DNA of 64,000 bases from Longimonas halophila (GTDB taxonomy: Bacteria > Bacteroidota > Rhodothermia > Rhodothermales > Salinibacteraceae), in contig NZ_PDEP01000002.1 in the NCBI RefSeq assembly GCF_002554705.1, positions 62,001 through 126,000 of the forward strand, given 5' to 3'. Position numbers and translations under genes: made by a program. A model generated the notes under the pieces. That model worked only from the letters and a program-made list of their open reading frames with translations. It was not told the origin of the DNA and searched no databases. Positions 38,075-46,141 of the stretch are shown in pieces (positions within the stretch are counted from its first letter, which is position 1; every line of letters starts with the position of its first letter).

Positions 38075-39610
38075 CTAATAGCCCGGATTCTGCTCAGCTG
38101 CCGGGTTCGTGTCGAGTTCGCCCTGCGGAATAGGCAGGTACTCTCGACCATCTATGTATCCCTCAAAGCCCGGATCATTTTCGATCAGCTGCTGCATTTT
38201 ATCCGGGTCGTCGAGCCAACCCCATCGCCGGATGTCGTCGAAGCGCTTGCCCTCACCGGCCAGTTCCAGCTTACGCTCCTGGGCAATGCGATCCCGCATC
38301 TCTTCCTGGGACAGCGCCGCGAATTCCGACTCGCGGTCCGGTAGGTTTGCGCGATCGCGCACCTGTTGGATGTACTGGGCCGCCGTGACCTGATCCCCAA
38401 TCTCATTCCGCGTTTCGGCGTACATGAGGAGCACGTCCGCGTAGCGCATCGCTCGGATGTTCAGGCCGCTTCCGGTATCCGGCTCGCCGCTGCCTGTGTC
38501 GGATTGGTACTTCCGCCAGAAAATGGGATTCTGCCCGGCGTTGATCTGGTCGGCATACACCTCCTGAAAGTTATCGCCGTAGATCGTTTCGCCAGGTTGG
38601 TTGTAGAACATCGTCGCGCCAAGCCGGGGATCATCCTCTCCATTCACCGTCTCCTCGTTCTGGAAGTCGTCATAGAGCGACTGCGTCGGCTCCACGTCGG
38701 CGAATCCATAACCCACTGGTGAGAAGGTGATCGACCGCCACTGCACCTCGCCCCAGTTGGGGGCTGGCACCCCGCCGAACCCGACGTCATTGCCACCGAC
38801 CTCCGTTGTAAACTGAATTTCCCAGATTGACTCCGCGTTGTTCTCGTGCTGGAGGTCGCCGTTCCAGCGCGGATTGTCGACCAGATTGTACAGCCCGGAG
38901 TTGATGATCTTCTCGAATTCGGCGTCGGCCTGCTCCCAGTTTTCGTTGAAGAGATGCGCCTTTCCAAGATAGGCCGTCGCGCTTCCCCACGTTGCTCGTC
39001 CCACATCTGCGTCGTACGTCTCGGGAAGGTTATCCTGCGCAAACTCAAGATCGCGGATGATCTGCGCCCATACGCTGTCCGGGGCAGCCTGCGGACGCGC
39101 CACATTGCTGGGATCGGTGACTTCCTCCGTGATGAGCGGAACGTTGCGGAAGAGCTTCACCAGTTTAAAGTAGTAGTGAGAGCGCAGGAAGCGGGCCTCC
39201 CCCAGAATCCGGCTCTTCAACTCCTCGTCCATGTCAATGTCTGGGACGTTCGTAATCACCTGGTTCGAATAGTACACGCCCTGATAGGTCTGATCCCAGA
39301 TGAGCGTAGCCATCAGATCGGTGGCCGGAGTGGCAAATTCATCTGCATTGCTGTACGGAGGAAACGGGCTGTCTGCCACAGCCTCATCGCTTCGGATGTC
39401 CTGCGCGGCGTGTACCATGCGGTTGTACATTCCGTCGTAGGTGAGCGGCTCGTAAGCCGCGTTTACCCCCTGGAGCGCCTGATCTCCGGTGCTCCAGAAA
39501 GACTCTGACGTCTGCTGATTCGGGTTCTGAATGTCCAGAAGCCCGTCGTCGCACGATGAAAGGACCAAGAGGAGGGCGAAGAAAAACCCGACGATGCGAA
39601 GCATTCTCAT
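38075..39610 (-). CDS. susD: SusD/RagB-family outer-membrane nutrient-binding lipoprotein
   Basis: Surface lipoprotein of 511 aa that caps the SusC channel and binds glycans. The start at 39610 gives a clean lipoprotein signal (VGFFFALLLVLSSCDDGLLD); the longer frame overlaps susC. SusD hallmarks: LLDIQNPNQQTSESFW, RFLRSHYYFKLVKLFRNVPL, the TPR-like helical middle (WGSATAYLGKAHLF), and the C-terminal RIAQERKLELAGEGKRFDDIRRWG and YLPIPQGELDTNP. The gene follows susC directly. The ligand is presumably arabinan or arabino-oligosaccharide, judged from the enzymes that follow. Confidence 0.96.
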   Translation of the reverse strand: MRMLRIVGFFFALLLVLSSCDDGLLDIQNPNQQTSESFWSTGDQALQGVNAAYEPLTYDGMYNRMVHAAQDIRSDEAVADSPFPPYSNADEFATPATDLMATLIWDQTYQGVYYSNQVITNVPDIDMDEELKSRILGEARFLRSHYYFKLVKLFRNVPLITEEVTDPSNVARPQAAPDSVWAQIIRDLEFAQDNLPETYDADVGRATWGSATAYLGKAHLFNENWEQADAEFEKIINSGLYNLVDNPRWNGDLQHENNAESIWEIQFTTEVGGNDVGFGGVPAPNWGEVQWRSITFSPVGYGFADVEPTQSLYDDFQNEETVNGEDDPRLGATMFYNQPGETIYGDNFQEVYADQINAGQNPIFWRKYQSDTGSGEPDTGSGLNIRAMRYADVLLMYAETRNEIGDQVTAAQYIQQVRDRANLPDRESEFAALSQEEMRDRIAQERKLELAGEGKRFDDIRRWGWLDDPDKMQQLIENDPGFEGYIDGREYLPIPQGELDTNPAAEQNPGY

Positions 39611-39672
39611 TGTATTGTGCTGGCTCAAATCAAAGAGAGCGTACAGTTGGGAGCGTACCCGTGAGGATCCAC

Positions 39673-42600
39673 CTAAAACGTTACCTGAACCCCGGTCTCG
39701 AAGCGCCGCGGGTGTGGCCACGCTGCGTCGGCGTATCCCCGGCTGAAGAGCCCGTCGTTCGCGATGTTGTTGTTGTCTACATCGCCAGAACTGGTACCCA
39801 GGGCGGGGTCAAGGCCGCTGTAACCGGTAAGCGTAAGGAGGTTCTGGCCGGAAATGTAGACCCGTGCTTGCTCCATCCCAACGCGACCGATGAGCTCCCG
39901 CGGAAGCGTGTACCCGAACGAGACGTTTTTCAGACGCATGTACGACCCATCTTCGACCCAGCGGTCTGAAGCCCGGATGTTTTCGTTCGGATCGTTGTAT
40001 ACCGGCCGCGGGAATCGGACGTCGTTGTGCTGGTTTTCAGGCGTCCAGTGGTTCTCATAGATCCGCACCGACGAGTTATTGAAGTCCCGCACATTCTCGA
40101 CATACTGCCGGGTCTGGTTGTAAATCTTGTTCCCGTAGTTGCCCTGCACGAAGATGGACGCGTCGAAATTGCTGTACTGCAGGTTGGCACGAAAGCCGTA
40201 CGTGAAGTCAGGAGTCGGACTGCCAAGGTACGTCCGGTCGTCGGCGTCGATGTCGCCGTCGTCATCCAGGTCCTTGAATCGAATGTCGCCCGGGGCCGTG
40301 CCTGGCTCCTGCGTTGCGTGCTCTTCAACTTCTTCCTCATTCTGGAAGATGCCATCGGTCACGTATCCGTAGATTTCTCCCACCTCGCTCCCAACGGCTG
40401 TCCGACTCGCGGCCCCGAAAATGGGCTCTCCGTTTCCAAGTGAAACGACCTCATTGTTCTGGGTGCTAATGTTCGTGCTGAGTTGGTACTGAAGGCCTCC
40501 GACGGTATCGTCATAGCTCAGTGAGACGTCAAAGCCCGAATTGCGGATACTTGCAGCATTCACTTCTGGAGCTTCAGCGGCTCCCAGAGAACCCGGGATC
40601 GGGATGCCGACAAGAATATCCTCCGACTTGTTGCGGTAGTACTCTACCGAAGCGTCGAACCGGTCGTCGAAGAGCGTCGCGTCAACGCCAACCGTCCGAG
40701 AGACTTGCGTCTCCCACTGCAGACCCGGATTCGACAGGGCCACCTGAATCGCCCCGTCCGCGAGTTGGTTGTTAAAATTGTAGTTCGCATTGGTATTGAT
40801 GAAGGAGGCCGTGGCGAAGTCTCCGATGGCCTGCCGACCGAGCTCTCCCCAACTGCCCCGCAGCTTCAGGTCGTTGACCCATCCGACGTTAAAGAACGTC
40901 TCTTCGCTGACTCGCCATCCCAGTGATACGGAAGGGAAGTTTCCGTAGCGATTCTGCGATCCGAACCGCGACGAGCCATCCCGCCGGAGCGTGGCTGTCA
41001 GCAGGTAGCGAGCATCATAATTATACTGCACACGCCCGAAGAAGGAGCGCAGCGCACTGCTGGTCTCAAACCCTTCGGACTGGTCGGACTCGGCTGCGTC
41101 GATCACCTTGAAGAACGGACGACTGTACCCGACCCCGCGAGAGATATTCTGATCGAATCGAGCCCGCTCTTCCGAGTACCCCGCTACAATGTTGAGGTCG
41201 TGATATCCAAACGTTGGATCGTAGGTCAGCGTATTTTCGAGCGTCGTGTTGATCAGTTCATTCCGCACCTGATTGAGTTGACCGTCCGTTTCCTGATAGA
41301 AGAACCCAAGATCGTAGGTTGGCGTGAAGAACTTCTCGTTGAAGCCTCGAGTGTCGTAACTCGCATTAAGCCGATACTCCAGGTTTTCCAGAATTTGAAG
41401 CTCTCCCCAGGCATTCGCCAGCACACGATTCACGTCTTGCTGTCGCTCAAGCAAATTGTTCGCGCCCACCACGTTGAGGGCAATGGCTTCTTCCTGGCCC
41501 GTATCGGACCCACCGTAGCCGCCGAGGCGGTTGTCGTCGTACACCGGGATCGTAGGTGGGGCCTTGATGACCTCGGCGAAGAGCGAGTTCTCCCATCGGG
41601 AGGTCTGTGGCCGGTTGGTCGACCGAGTGAGAGCAAGGTTCTCGCCCACTGTCAGCCGGCCAATTTCGTGCTCCGAATTGATGCGGGCCGTATATTGCTC
41701 GTAGTACGGCGCCGGTCCTTCCATGTGACCTTCCCGGCTTGAGTAGCCTCCTGAGAGACTGTACGTGCTGGTCTCGTTCCCGCCCGAGACTCTTAGGTTG
41801 TGCTCGGTGCTGTATCCCCGATCGAGTGCGGCCTCCTGCCAGTTCGTGTTGATGTCGTTCACGAATTCGGGAGAGTTCGGATTGTTAGCCGGAGCCGGAG
41901 CCAGTCCTGCATTTTCGCGAATTGTGTTGTTGAACTCCTGATACTGCTCTCGCCCCAGCACTTCGATGCGCTGATGCACTCGCTCAGTCCCTACTGACGT
42001 GTTGTATGATACCTGGACGTCTCCTGCCTCTCCACCGGCCGTCTCAATAATCACAACTCCGTTGGCGGCACGAGATCCGTAAATGGCCGATGCTGCTGCG
42101 TCTTTCATGACCTGGACCGACTCAACATCATTGAGATTGAGATCGATGATGTTATCAATGGGAACTCCGTCCACCACATACAGCGGATCTGTCCCTCCAA
42201 AAGTCCCAATCCCCCGGATATTAATAGCCGGGCTCTCCCCAGGAGCACCACTCGTTTGCACGGATACACCTGCCACTTGGCCTTCCAGGGCCCCCGCGAT
42301 ACTCGACTGTGAGGATGCCTTCAGTGCGTCGGTGTCGACAGAGGCTACAGAGCCCGTGATGTCGGATCGCTGCTGCGTTCCGTATCCGACCACAACAATT
42401 TCTTCCCCCTCAAGCGTCGCTGGTGCCAGCGTGACATCAATGTTCGTCTGTCCCTGTATGGGGACCTCCTTCGACTCAAATCCGACGAACGAGAAGACGA
42501 GGGTATCTCTCGGGCTCGGCGCCGTGATGGAATACCGCCCCTCCTCGTCGGAAACGCTTCCAATCACCGTTCCCTTAACGGTGATATTGGCGCCCGGAAG

Positions 42601-42729
42601 CGTCTCTTGCGCCGTGTCTGTCACCATGCCCTCCACCGTAATCTCGGACTGGGCAGATGCTGTCGGTTGGAAAAGAAAAAGGGCCGCGAAGACCGCCGCG
42701 AAGACCAGATTGTACCGTACCGTATTCAT
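39673..42729 (-). CDS. susC: SusC/RagA-family TonB-linked outer-membrane transporter
   Basis: 1,018 aa outer-membrane beta barrel that imports oligosaccharides with SusD, powered by TonB. Order: signal peptide (FAALFLFQPTASAQ), a carboxypeptidase-like regulatory domain (GMVTDTAQETLPGANITVKG), TonB-box region EEIVVVGYGTQ, plug domain with NIRGIGTFGGTDPLYVVDG and AASAIYGSRAANGVVIIET (family signature), and then the barrel ending in an aromatic-rich last strand with RRFETGVQVTF. First gene of the arabinan locus; LacI-type sites lie 35-60 nt before its start. Confidence 0.97.
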   Translation of the reverse strand: MNTVRYNLVFAAVFAALFLFQPTASAQSEITVEGMVTDTAQETLPGANITVKGTVIGSVSDEEGRYSITAPSPRDTLVFSFVGFESKEVPIQGQTNIDVTLAPATLEGEEIVVVGYGTQQRSDITGSVASVDTDALKASSQSSIAGALEGQVAGVSVQTSGAPGESPAINIRGIGTFGGTDPLYVVDGVPIDNIIDLNLNDVESVQVMKDAAASAIYGSRAANGVVIIETAGGEAGDVQVSYNTSVGTERVHQRIEVLGREQYQEFNNTIRENAGLAPAPANNPNSPEFVNDINTNWQEAALDRGYSTEHNLRVSGGNETSTYSLSGGYSSREGHMEGPAPYYEQYTARINSEHEIGRLTVGENLALTRSTNRPQTSRWENSLFAEVIKAPPTIPVYDDNRLGGYGGSDTGQEEAIALNVVGANNLLERQQDVNRVLANAWGELQILENLEYRLNASYDTRGFNEKFFTPTYDLGFFYQETDGQLNQVRNELINTTLENTLTYDPTFGYHDLNIVAGYSEERARFDQNISRGVGYSRPFFKVIDAAESDQSEGFETSSALRSFFGRVQYNYDARYLLTATLRRDGSSRFGSQNRYGNFPSVSLGWRVSEETFFNVGWVNDLKLRGSWGELGRQAIGDFATASFINTNANYNFNNQLADGAIQVALSNPGLQWETQVSRTVGVDATLFDDRFDASVEYYRNKSEDILVGIPIPGSLGAAEAPEVNAASIRNSGFDVSLSYDDTVGGLQYQLSTNISTQNNEVVSLGNGEPIFGAASRTAVGSEVGEIYGYVTDGIFQNEEEVEEHATQEPGTAPGDIRFKDLDDDGDIDADDRTYLGSPTPDFTYGFRANLQYSNFDASIFVQGNYGNKIYNQTRQYVENVRDFNNSSVRIYENHWTPENQHNDVRFPRPVYNDPNENIRASDRWVEDGSYMRLKNVSFGYTLPRELIGRVGMEQARVYISGQNLLTLTGYSGLDPALGTSSGDVDNNNIANDGLFSRGYADAAWPHPRRFETGVQVTF

Positions 42730-42763
42730 GCCAAGAGGGCCTTCTGTTAAATTAAATTACGCT

Positions 42764-42790
42764 GGTAAAACGTTTCGGAAGCGTTTACAC
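42764..42790. promoter_or_regulatory. candidate LacI-type operators before susC
   Basis: GGTAAAACGTTTCGG (42764-42778) resembles the araA and lacI sites, and GGAAGCGTTTACAC (42777-42790; other strand GTGTAAACGCTTCC) fits the general LacI/GalR operator pattern TGTAAACG. They lie about 35-60 nt upstream of the susC start, where a promoter is expected. Confidence 0.5.
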
Positions 42791-42948
42791 GTTAACCTCC
42801 TGGAATGAGAATGTCAAATACGATCTTCTTGGTTTTCTCAGAACAGTGATTTCTGCCTGAGCAAAATTGCATTTTTTCCTGCCACATTCCCTTCTTGATA
42901 AACTCTGGATGGCAGACATCACCTATGTGCCAACACGGGCTAAGTAAT

Positions 42949-43121
42949 GCAGTGTGCGAGTTTTTCGATGGTCCTTTCGGGTTGGGCATCCCCTTCGGGT
43001 TGGGCATCCCCTTTGTCGCTGCGCGACATGGACTCCGCTTCGCGAAGGGGGAAAGGCCCGAACAGCGTGAGGGAATGGGGGATGTCAGGACCGCGCATTC
43101 TGCCACAAGGCGGCGATCAAC
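42949..43121. repeat. dispersed repeat, copy B (173 bp)
   Basis: Copy of the element at 15772-15925, with an 18-bp duplication (TTCGGGTTGGGCATCCCC twice in a row) and a changed left palindrome arm. Ends GGCGGCGATCAAC as in copy A. Confidence 0.85.
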
Positions 43122-43164
43122 GGTAGCAGTTCAATGCGAAGTGGTAGAAGGAATGGGCCTGTAG

Positions 43165-43245
43165 CCGGAGACTGGGAGGGCCCCCGGCGCGGACGTCTCC
43201 GGCGGAGGCGAACGGGGGACCGTTCGCCTCAGGAAAGGTTTTTTA
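43165..43245 (+). other. double hairpin followed by T-run: structured RNA or terminator
   Basis: First stem CCGGAGAC (43165-43172) / GTCTCCGG (43195-43202). Second stem GAGGCGAACGG (43205-43215) / CCGTTCGCCTC (43220-43230), perfect 11 bp with loop GGGA. Then AGGAAAGG and six T. No gene upstream on this strand ends here, so it may be the 3' end of a small RNA. Confidence 0.45.
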
Positions 43246-43256
43246 TCAGGGGAGCC

Positions 43257-43312
43257 ATCACTTAGCGTCTACCCACTACCCGATCAACGGTAGTGGATAG
43301 AAGGTTAGTGAT
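43257..43312. repeat. inverted repeat with 24-nt arms
   Basis: Left arm 43257-43280 is identical to 19184-19207. The right arm 43289-43312 is its reverse complement with four differences. Loop CGATCAAC. Could be a miniature element. Confidence 0.6.
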
Positions 43313-43463
43313 CGCTGAAGGCCTCATCCGCTGTTCATCATGGCCCTCGACCACCGTCGGGGGGACGGATCTCAACGCCCCCTGTTCACGCTTGGAATCG
43401 CGCCTCGCACTGGAGCACCGCATCGCGCGTCCCCGAAGCAGGGGCTCCGTCCGCGTGACCTGC

Positions 43464-43488
43464 GATGCTTCACTGCGTTCCCCATGAC
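43464..43488. repeat. half-copy of the GTCAT...ATGAC element
   Basis: GATGCTTCACTGCGTTC plus CCCATGAC matches 54903-54927 at 23 of 25 positions. The other arm is not recognisable here. Confidence 0.5.
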
Positions 43489-43580
43489 GATAGCGGCTAT
43501 ACGGGCGCATCCCGTATGCATCGTATCACGTAATGTCTGACTACTACCCTATTTGGGGGTGACGTTGCCACAGCGCACCC

Positions 43581-43620
43581 AAAAAAGTACGCCCCGCTGG
43601 CACTAAGCCAACGGGGCGTA
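43581..43620 (-). terminator. strong intrinsic terminator of the DJ-1/PfpI gene
   Basis: Arms 43588-43601 and 43607-43620 (TACGCCCCG... / ...CGGGGCGTA) pair over 13 of 14 positions with loop ACTAA, followed on the minus strand by TTTTTT. It lies 26 nt past the stop codon. Confidence 0.9.
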
Positions 43621-43645
43621 ACTGTTCGGTACCAGATGTAGTCTG

Positions 43646-44344
43646 TTAGGCTGTAGCGGTCGTGCCTTTCAGCACGTGAATGAGCCCTTCGCCCACACCC
43701 GTGGCCGAGGCGGGATTCTGACCGGTAACCAGGCGTCCGTCGATGACGACCTGCGGCTCAAAGTCGTCGGCAGTCTGCACCTTGGCCCCGCGTTCTTCGA
43801 GCGTGCTTTGCAGCAAGAAGGGCACCACATCATCAAGCTCCATGGCGCGCTCCTCGCTGTCGGTGAAGCACGCTACGCGCTTGCCGTCTACGAGGTACGA
43901 GCCGTCAGAGAGCGTCACGTTCACGAGTCCCGAGGGGCCGTGGCAGACGGCTCCCACCGCGCCGTCGTTTTCGTAGATGGCTGTGGTAAGCTCGGCCAGG
44001 TCCTTGTTTTCGGGAAAGTCCCACACCGTGCCGTGACCGCCCGCAAAGTAGATGGCGTCGTAGTCCTCGGCGTTGGCATTGGACGCCGCTTTGGTCTGCT
44101 GCAGCGCCTGTTGCACGGTTTCGTCATCTAAGAATGCCGCGTTGGCCGGGTCCTCCAGATCGTGGCTCGACGGATCCATCGGCACATCGCCGCCCTGCGG
44201 ACTGATGAAGTCGATTTCGAATCCGGCATCGCGCAGTACGTGGTACGGGTGCGCGACCTCGGACAGGAAGTACCCGGTCTTGTTACCGGTGTCGCCCAGT
44301 TTGCTATGACTGGTGAGGATGAAGGCAATACGGTTGGTCGCCAT
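43646..44344 (-). CDS. DJ-1/PfpI-family protein, Hsp31/glyoxalase III-like
   Basis: 232 aa class I glutamine-amidotransferase-like fold. The nucleophile cysteine lies in VGAVCHGPSGLVNV, the elbow motif of the family. A glutamate in GYFLSEVAHPYHVL and the stretch YFAGGHGTVWDFPEN complete the Hsp31/HchA-like active site. Such proteins detoxify methylglyoxal or repair glycation damage, or act as chaperones in stress. Single gene with its own strong terminator. The RLVTGQNPASATGVGE ending is typical of the group. Confidence 0.92.
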   Translation of the reverse strand: MATNRIAFILTSHSKLGDTGNKTGYFLSEVAHPYHVLRDAGFEIDFISPQGGDVPMDPSSHDLEDPANAAFLDDETVQQALQQTKAASNANAEDYDAIYFAGGHGTVWDFPENKDLAELTTAIYENDGAVGAVCHGPSGLVNVTLSDGSYLVDGKRVACFTDSEERAMELDDVVPFLLQSTLEERGAKVQTADDFEPQVVIDGRLVTGQNPASATGVGEGLIHVLKGTTATA

Positions 44345-44495
44345 AACAGAATCTGGCTTGGTTACGAGGGATGCAATTCAGTTTTGTTTAATGCCCGGCC
44401 CATGCGTCCGTTGGAGCGCGTTCGACCTTGTTGCATTCGTGTATGTGGAATGAAGAGCGACGGTTGCTTCCCTTACGCCCATTTGCGCCAACAGG

Positions 44496-45677
44496 CTACG
44501 CGAGCGCCGTGCGGAGCTGCGTGCAAGCCTGCTTCAGAATGGGAAGCTCTTTGGCAAAACAGAAGCGCAGCTTCGTGCGCCCGTCCTCAGGATGCTGGTA
44601 GAACGAGCGCCCGGTTACGCTGGCCACGTGCGCGTCTTGCACGAGCGTCTGGCAGGCCGCTTTGTCATTCTCGAAGCCGTCGTGGGTGGCTTGCAGCGGG
44701 GCAAAATCGGCCAGCACGTAGTACGCGCCCTCGGGCCACGGCACATCGAACCCGATGGCCTCCAGCGTCTCGCACAGCATCTGGCGGCGGGCGGCATAGT
44801 CGGATTGCATCTGCGCAATGTACTCATCGCCCAGGTCCTCCAGTGCTGCCAGCAGACCGTGCTGCAGGGGACGCGGCGCGCAGATGTAGAACAAGTCGTT
44901 GAGCAGCCCCATCTTTTCGATCAGGTGCGGCGGAGCCACGGCATAGCCCATGCGCCAGCCCGTTACGTTGTACGACTTCGAGAAGCCGGATAGCGTGATC
45001 GTCCGCTCGTACGCGCCCGGAAGCGAGGCCAGCGACACATGCTCGTGGTCGTCGTAGAGCATATACTCGTAGATCTCGTCGGTAATCGCCACGAGGTCGT
45101 GCTGCTGCATAAGATCAAGCAGCGTCTCCAGCTCATGCCGTGCCCACACCTTACCGCTTGGATTTACCGGCGTAGTGACGATAACGGCTTTCGTGTTCTC
45201 GTTGATCGCGCGCTCCAACGCTTCTGTGTCGAGCGTATCGCCGGGCCCGCTCAGCGGCACGTAGCGGATTGTAGCGCCCGTAAGCTCCAGAATGTTGCGG
45301 TGATAGCCGTAGAACGGCTCAAAGAGAATGACCTCGTCGCCGGCTTCGAGAAGCGCCATGGCGGCAGTCACGAACGCGCCCGTTGAGCCTACGCTTACCA
45401 TCACCTCGTCGATGTCGGTCGCGGGCAGGTCGTTGTAGGATTGCGCCTTCTGCAGAATGGCCTGCCGGAGCGGGGCAATGCCCGCGTAGTGCGAGTAGAT
45501 GGACTGGTCGTCGGTAACGGCCTGCCGCGTGCGCTCGCGGATGGGCTCGGGCGTGGGCAGGTCGCAGATCCCCTGCCCCAGGTTGATGCCATCCACCGCG
45601 TTCACCTGCTGCGTAACCGCGCGGATGTCGCTTTGCTTGAGGGCATTGGTGCGTTCGGCAAGAGAAATCGATTGCAT
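44496..45677 (-). CDS. class I/II pyridoxal-phosphate aminotransferase
   Basis: 393 aa fold-type I aminotransferase of the kynurenine/methionine aminotransferase-like group (YbdL-like). PLP lysine in LSGFSKSYNVTGWRMGYAV; other contacts in VSVGSTGAFVTAAMALLEAGDEV, TPVNPSGKVW and ITDEIYEYMLYD; final arginine in TKLRFCFAK. It transfers amino groups between aromatic or methionine-type amino acids and 2-oxo acids. The substrate cannot be fixed from sequence. The leader upstream of its start is rich in hairpins (listed separately). Confidence 0.92.
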   Translation of the reverse strand: MQSISLAERTNALKQSDIRAVTQQVNAVDGINLGQGICDLPTPEPIRERTRQAVTDDQSIYSHYAGIAPLRQAILQKAQSYNDLPATDIDEVMVSVGSTGAFVTAAMALLEAGDEVILFEPFYGYHRNILELTGATIRYVPLSGPGDTLDTEALERAINENTKAVIVTTPVNPSGKVWARHELETLLDLMQQHDLVAITDEIYEYMLYDDHEHVSLASLPGAYERTITLSGFSKSYNVTGWRMGYAVAPPHLIEKMGLLNDLFYICAPRPLQHGLLAALEDLGDEYIAQMQSDYAARRQMLCETLEAIGFDVPWPEGAYYVLADFAPLQATHDGFENDKAACQTLVQDAHVASVTGRSFYQHPEDGRTKLRFCFAKELPILKQACTQLRTALA

Positions 45678-45703
45678 AGGCAGATAAAAGCGGTTCCAGG
45701 GGG

Positions 45704-45786
45704 ATACGATACGTTATCGGGTGTCAACAGGCCACACCGATCTCCGGCAGTATCGTCTCTCGCAGACCCATGCGGCATGGGAGACG
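45704..45786 (-). other. hairpin-rich leader upstream of the aminotransferase
   Basis: Three adjacent inverted repeats within about 80 nt: CGATA-CGT-TATCG (about 45707), GGTGT/ACACC (45720-45738), and CGTCTC/GAGACG enclosing CCCATG-CGG-CATGGG (45754-45786). On the minus strand this precedes the start codon. It does not match a riboswitch I recognise; it may be a structured 5' leader. Confidence 0.3.
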
Positions 45787-45953
45787 TGTACCGACGCCCG
45801 TTTTGAAAGATCATCCCCGCTCGCAGACGGCGTTGGGCCTAATGCTGTGCCCCCCTGAGCAGCGCGTTGCTGCTTCGGCAAAGAAACGCCCAGCCCCCGG
45901 CGTAGACCGGGTTACGTAGCGATCACGCAGCCGTTGGGGACCAGCTTGCATGT

Positions 45954-46050
45954 AGGCGGTGTGAGGGATACACTATATGTGTGCGTTGACACATTGGTAC
46001 ATGCTTCACAGGCATCACTCACACGCACCGCCTCCCATAACGTGTTATGT
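45954..46050 (+). other. left border of the cassette array: degenerate attC or attI-like site
   Basis: An imperfect inverted repeat, AGGCGGTG-TGAGGGAT (45954-45970) against ATCACTCACACGCACCGCCT (46014-46033) with a 2-nt bulge. It precedes CCATAACGT and GTTATGT (46044-46050). The right half looks like an attC R' side; the left R'' core is not preserved. Confidence 0.45.
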
Positions 46051-46141
46051 CAAGTGTGTTGATATAAGTATAGGATATGCGGCATCAGCAGAATTCGAAG
46101 ATGTATTTTCATCTACTCTATTTCTCAATCCAGCCAATCGG

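Larger units (their letters stand above)
42791..43580. other. repeat-rich spacer without genes
   Basis: About 800 bp between susC and the terminator of the next gene. No reading frame looks like a protein. It is a mosaic of four elements annotated separately: a dispersed repeat, a double hairpin with T-run, a 24-bp inverted repeat and a half-copy of another element. Confidence 0.65.

Noticed and set aside
39611-39721. Longer susD start overlapping susC
   Set aside because: The added 37 residues have no signal-peptide character; the ATG at 39610 gives a canonical lipoprotein signal.
43262-43545. Small frames in the repeat-rich spacer before the DJ-1 gene
   Set aside because: They coincide with inverted repeats and repeat fragments and show no family motif.
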